DNA of 5,469 nucleotides, taken from Pseudomonadota bacterium. GTDB lineage: Bacteria > Myxococcota_A > Polyangia > Polyangiales > Polyangiaceae. Shown piece by piece: positions 1 through 5,469 of the stretch (positions within the stretch are counted from its first letter, which is position 1; every line of letters starts with the position of its first letter). The stretch is taken from positions 1 to 5,469 of the forward strand of contig JAEYOT010000702.1 in assembly GCA_023411445.1 (NCBI GenBank), read 5' to 3'. The notes beneath the pieces are model-generated. The model worked only from the letters and a program-made list of their open reading frames with translations. It was not told the DNA's origin and did no database searches. A program made the translations under genes and the position numbers.

Positions 1-503
1 CGTTCAAGCATCCTTGCCCCAAGGTCAACAGTTGGGTCCCGCCGGGCGACGCGAGCGAGGACTACGACGACATGCGGATGGCCAAAGAGCTCGACGACAG
101 CATTTCGCTGCTGACGGCCCTGGGACAGAGCGCGCCCTTCACCTTCGCGTACCCGTGCGGGGTCGACTGGATCGGCAATCAGCAGACTAGCTACGCGCCG
201 CTGGTCGCGGCTCGCTTCAGCGCGGCGCGCGGCGTGAGCTCCGGCTTGGTCCGGCCTGGCGTGAACCTGATGAACGTGCCGGCTACCTTCTCGACCGGCA
301 ACGCCGCCGCGCTGATCGCGATCGCCGACGGCGCGAAGATGGGCGCGGCCTGGGTGGTGTTCGGCTTTCACGGCGTAGGCGGCGATCACACACCGGTCAG
401 CGCCGAGGCTCACGAAGCCTTGCTCGCGCACCTGACCGCCAAGCCTGGCGAGTTCTACGTCGGGACCTTCGGCGAGCTGGCGGCGTGCATGGCCGAGCCG
501 TGA
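1..503 (+). CDS. Polysaccharide deacetylase family protein (NodB fold), 3' part only
   Basis: This is the C-terminal 166 residues of a polysaccharide deacetylase; the gene starts upstream of the window. Reading in frame from base 3, the first codons give FKHPCP, which fits the second half of the family's HTxxHP motif, so the His at 9-11 is a likely metal ligand. Further on are FAYPCG (144-161), matching the substrate-groove motif usually written RPPYG or FxYPFG, and a hydrophobic strand ending in GFHG (His at 369-371), which fits the late catalytic-His motif. The ending GEFYVGTFGELA is typical of the family. Members remove acetyl groups from chitin-like, peptidoglycan or xylan-type polymers, usually outside the cytoplasm; the substrate cannot be told here. 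The catalytic Asp motif and any signal peptide lie outside the window. A Cys replaces the usual aromatic in the YPxG motif. An internal Met at 72 is not the true start, because conserved sequence precedes it. The stop TGA at 501-503 overlaps the next gene. Confidence 0.85.
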   Translation, partial: FKHPCPKVNSWVPPGDASEDYDDMRMAKELDDSISLLTALGQSAPFTFAYPCGVDWIGNQQTSYAPLVAARFSAARGVSSGLVRPGVNLMNVPATFSTGNAAALIAIADGAKMGAAWVVFGFHGVGGDHTPVSAEAHEALLAHLTAKPGEFYVGTFGELAACMAEP

Positions 504-976
504 GTCAGCACCCCGTTACGATGGCGATTCGGGTGCTGCGGCAGCACCAAGTGCCGTTCGAGCCGCACCTGTACGGCTGGGAGGCGCGCGGTGGCACCGC
601 CGCGTCGGCGGCCGCGCTGGGTGTCGACGAGCACACCGTGATCAAGACGTTGATCTTCGAGGATGAGCGCAAGCAGCCGCTCTGCGTGTTGATGCACGGC
701 GATCGCGAGGTGTCGGCCAAGGGCCTGGCGCGGCTGATCGGCGCCAAGAGCGTCGCGCCGTGCAAGCCTGAGGTCGCCGATCGGCACTCTGGCTACCAGG
801 TGGGTGGCACCTCGCCGTTCGGCTTGAAGCGGGCCATGCGCATTTACGTCGAGCGCAGCATCTTGGCGCTGCCGCGCATCTACATCAACGGCGGCGCCCG
901 AGGCTTCCTCGTCGCCATCGCGCCAGCGGACCTCGACCGAGTCCTGTCTCCGACTCCGGTCGAGGTCGCGATCTGA
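500..976 (+). CDS. YbaK/EbsC (ProX-type) Cys-tRNA(Pro)-deacylase family protein
   Basis: A full-length 158-residue member of the YbaK/prolyl-tRNA editing family, matching the usual length of about 155-160. These cytoplasmic proteins hydrolyse mischarged aminoacyl-tRNAs, classically Cys-tRNA(Pro), in trans to prolyl-tRNA synthetase. Visible family marks are the ALGVDEHTVIKTL segment with the conserved Lys (residue 49), the substrate-pocket loop GGTSPFG (102-108), and YINGGARGF (128-136), followed by the C-terminal helix region ADLDRVL. The GTG at 500 is preferred because it overlaps the upstream stop (GTGA), a common translational coupling arrangement, and gives an N-terminus of family-like length. 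A GTG at 485 and an ATG at 521 are in frame; the ATG leaves only about six residues before the conserved VPFEPHLY strand. No strong Shine-Dalgarno sequence precedes any of them, which supports coupling to the deacetylase gene. The editing specificity (Cys, Ala or another residue) cannot be settled from sequence alone. Confidence 0.93.
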   Translation: MSQHPVTMAIRVLRQHQVPFEPHLYGWEARGGTAASAAALGVDEHTVIKTLIFEDERKQPLCVLMHGDREVSAKGLARLIGAKSVAPCKPEVADRHSGYQVGGTSPFGLKRAMRIYVERSILALPRIYINGGARGFLVAIAPADLDRVLSPTPVEVAI

Positions 977-979
977 AGA

Positions 980-991
980 GGCCGAGCGCGC

Positions 992-1001
<10 letters not shown>
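980..1001. terminator. Hairpin between convergent genes, possible bidirectional terminator
   Basis: GGCCGAG at 980-986 is perfectly complementary to CTCGGCC at 995-1001, giving a 7-bp GC-rich stem with an 8-base loop. It begins 3 bases after the YbaK stop codon, and its loop contains the stop codon of the oppositely oriented activase gene (992-994). There is no T-run on either side, so it is not a canonical intrinsic terminator. Its position at a convergent junction is the main argument for a role in ending transcription or protecting 3' ends. Confidence 0.4.
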
Positions 1002-4642
<3,641 letters not shown>

Positions 4643-4686
4643 TGGAAATCCCGGGGAGAGGAGGCCTTCCGAGCTAGGCCCGCGAC

Positions 4687-4702
4687 TGCCACGGGCGTCA
4701 GT
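4687..4702. promoter_or_regulatory. Operator-like motif, copy 1
   Basis: TGCCACGGGCGTCAGT matches the second copy at 4753-4768 in 13 of 16 positions. It overlaps an inverted repeat GACTG-N10-CAGTC (4684-4688 and 4699-4703). It lies about 45 bp upstream of the activase start codon. A binding site for a shared regulator of the two divergent genes is an inference from repetition, partial dyad symmetry and position. Confidence 0.4.
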
Positions 4703-4752
4703 CTGCCTTCAGCTGCCGGCCAGAATCAAGCCTTTCGGCTGTTTTGATGCGG

Positions 4753-4768
4753 TGACACTAGCGTCAGT
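4753..4768. promoter_or_regulatory. Operator-like motif, copy 2, near-palindromic
   Basis: TGACACTAGCGTCAGT contains a 14-bp near-perfect palindrome at 4753-4766 (TGACAC/GCGTCA around TA, six of seven base pairs matching). It is the better of the two copies. It lies 66 bp, roughly six helical turns, from copy 1 and about 85 bp upstream of the barrel gene start. This arrangement suits cooperative binding by a dimeric regulator, but the protein is not identified. Confidence 0.45.
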
Positions 4769-4851
4769 AGCGAAAAGGCCGGAAAAAAGCGGCTCTGGGA
4801 CGCGGGCGCGCCCGCAGTGTAAGCAACTCCGCCCCGGCCCGTTGCCTGGTC

Positions 4852-5469
4852 ATGCGCCCGCTCCGCCGCTCCGCCCGCTCGCTCCTCGTTCTGCTTGGCC
4901 TCGCAGGCTGGCCAGCGGCCGCCGCCGCGCGTGACTTCGCGCCGCCACCCGACGAGCGCGGAGCGCTGGAGTCCTCCTATCGAGTTGAAACCCACCCAGC
5001 GGAGACGCAGCAAACTCGATATATCGAGTCGGAGCATGGCTGGCCGAGCGATGAAGGAGTGAGCTCCAACGTGCGTTTCCACGTAGGGCCGGCGCTCCTG
5101 CTGCGACCGACTAGCCCGGGCTTGTTCACTGCCCTCAGCGGGGGGGAGGGCGCGGGGGGGGCGCGCTTTTCGGCCGCGTGGATGAGGGCCGAGAGCGCGC
5201 AGGGCCTGTCGAGCTACGGCGCCGAGCTGTGGCTCGACTTTCGTAGCCGCTACGCGCTGCACCCGATCGTGGGCGCGGGCGCGAGCTTTCTGCGCGGGGA
5301 AGCGTTGGGCGGCCCGAGCAACGCAGGCGCGGGCACGCTGCGCGGCGCGCTCGAATACGAGCTGCCACTAGTCGGCGCGGACGCGCGCGTCGGCGTCGAT
5401 CTGCTGCTGCTGTTCCCCGCGATCGGCACGGAGCGGACCGAGCCGTGGGCGCTCGGCGCCTTGATGGTC
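4852..5469 (+). CDS. Secreted, probable outer-membrane beta-barrel protein, 5' part
   Basis: An open frame runs from ATG 4852 to the window edge with no stop (206 residues; the C-terminus is missing). It is the first ATG after in-frame stops at 4753-4770. The N-terminus is a clear signal peptide: RPLRRSARS gives the positive charge, LLVLLGLAGW is the hydrophobic core, and PAAAAA before RD offers a signal peptidase I site near residue 26. After a polar linker (about 28-72) the protein alternates short strands and turns, for example NVRFHVGPALLLR, ARFSAAWMR, YGAELWLDFRSRY, HPIVGAGASFLRG, TLRGALEYELPL and ARVGVDLLLLFP. This is the pattern of an outer-membrane barrel, and there is no cytoplasmic catalytic motif. 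I do not recognise a named family, and its cargo or partner is unknown. The gene contains G7 and G8 runs (5140-5161) and a perfect palindrome (5014-5029). No clear ribosome binding site precedes it. Other frames across this region lack such protein-like features. Confidence 0.82.
   Translation, partial: MRPLRRSARSLLVLLGLAGWPAAAAARDFAPPPDERGALESSYRVETHPAETQQTRYIESEHGWPSDEGVSSNVRFHVGPALLLRPTSPGLFTALSGGEGAGGARFSAAWMRAESAQGLSSYGAELWLDFRSRYALHPIVGAGASFLRGEALGGPSNAGAGTLRGALEYELPLVGADARVGVDLLLLFPAIGTERTEPWALGALMV
4978..5029. repeat. Perfect 16-bp palindrome with an extra upstream half-site
   Basis: ACTCGATATATCGAGT at 5014-5029 is a perfect palindrome. Its right half TATCGAGT also occurs at 4978-4985, 44 bp upstream. 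In RNA, the upstream copy could pair with 5014-5021 (8-bp stem, 28-base loop), excluding the local hairpin formed by the palindrome itself (6-bp stem, TATA loop). The element lies inside the linker-coding part of the barrel gene, in a patch with many A/T-ending or otherwise A/T-richer codons (CGA, GTT, GAA, CCA, CAA, ACT, TAT), unlike the flanking codons. A protein-binding site or an RNA switch is possible; function is unproven. Confidence 0.55.
5140..5161 (+). repeat. Paired homopolymeric G tracts (G7 and G8) within the coding region
   Basis: Seven G residues at 5140-5146 and eight at 5154-5161 are separated by AGGGCGC. They encode a Gly-rich turn (SGGEGAGGA, residues 96-104) between two predicted strands. 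Losing one G brings TGA into frame at 5183-5185, and gaining one brings TAG into frame at 5244-5246, so a single slip in either direction truncates the protein. Confidence 0.7.

Larger units (their letters stand above)
4643..4851. promoter_or_regulatory. Divergent intergenic region between the activase and barrel genes
   Basis: This 209-bp stretch separates two gene starts facing away from each other, so it should hold both promoters. I found no convincing -35/-10 pair for a housekeeping sigma factor on either strand. Visible structure includes the duplicated 16-bp motif (listed separately), an A-rich stretch at 4771-4789 that stands out from the GC-rich background and could act as an upstream promoter element, and a short inverted repeat GGCCT/AGGCC (4663-4667 and 4676-4680) that would lie in the activase leader. 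Neither gene has a strong Shine-Dalgarno sequence. I see no RNA gene or open frame here with coding character. Confidence 0.6.

Noticed and set aside
455..787. A 110-codon open frame on the - strand opposite the YbaK gene
   Set aside because: It has no motif and lies entirely opposite the end of the deacetylase gene and the conserved YbaK sequence.
4677..4693. A TGGC...GC sequence on the - strand resembling a sigma-54 promoter
   Set aside because: The spacing between the GG and GC elements is one base short and the flanking consensus is absent.
4729..4746. AGCC-TTTC-GGCT hairpin followed by GTTTTG, resembling a small terminator
   Set aside because: The stem is only 4 bp and no + strand gene lies upstream that would need it; it is too weak to call.
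4726..5262. A 178-codon - strand frame opposite the barrel gene
   Set aside because: The + strand frame has a textbook signal peptide and alternating strands; the - strand product is basic, low in pattern and would fill the divergent promoter region.

Overview
The window is very GC-rich with strongly GC-biased third codon positions. It holds four protein-coding genes and almost no spare DNA. The gene content (a polysaccharide deacetylase, a YbaK-type editing protein, a giant BadF/HgdC-type activase fusion and a secreted protein that looks like an outer-membrane beta-barrel) and the base composition fit a Gram-negative, high-GC, Myxococcota or other deltaproteobacteria-like genome. No rRNA or other firm phylogenetic marker is present, so this placement is inference.

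Layout. Positions 1-503 (+) are the 3' part of a polysaccharide deacetylase (NodB-fold) gene, entered inside its HTxxHP metal-binding motif. It is followed without a gap, through a GTGA stop/start overlap at 500-503, by a YbaK/ProX-type aminoacyl-tRNA deacylase gene (500-976, +). That two-gene unit converges on a 1216-codon gene read leftwards (992-4642, -). The 15-bp gap between the two stop codons, with the adjoining codons, forms a 7-bp hairpin. The long gene encodes two tandem ASKHA-type CoA-enzyme activase domains, a four-cysteine site, a DUF2229/HgdB-like region and a C-terminal coiled coil. A 209-bp divergent intergenic region (4643-4851) follows. It carries two copies of a 16-bp, partly palindromic operator-like motif. 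From 4852 to the window end (+) runs a secreted, probable outer-membrane beta-barrel gene that is cut off by the window edge.

How the genes work together. The deacetylase and YbaK genes are probably cotranscribed and translationally coupled, but no shared pathway is evident. The activase fusion and the barrel gene are divergent and may share control through the intergenic repeats. No separate dehydratase subunit genes are visible beside the activase. It may therefore be a self-contained ATP-driven low-potential electron-transfer enzyme whose substrate is unknown.

The points most worth a second look are: the matched Cys-X38-Cys pairs in the two activase halves, which suggest an intramolecular version of the dimer-interface [4Fe-4S] cluster; the duplicated operator-like element in the divergent promoter region; a perfect 16-bp AT-containing palindrome with an extra half-site inside the barrel gene; and paired G7/G8 tracts in the same gene that could make it switch on and off by slippage.
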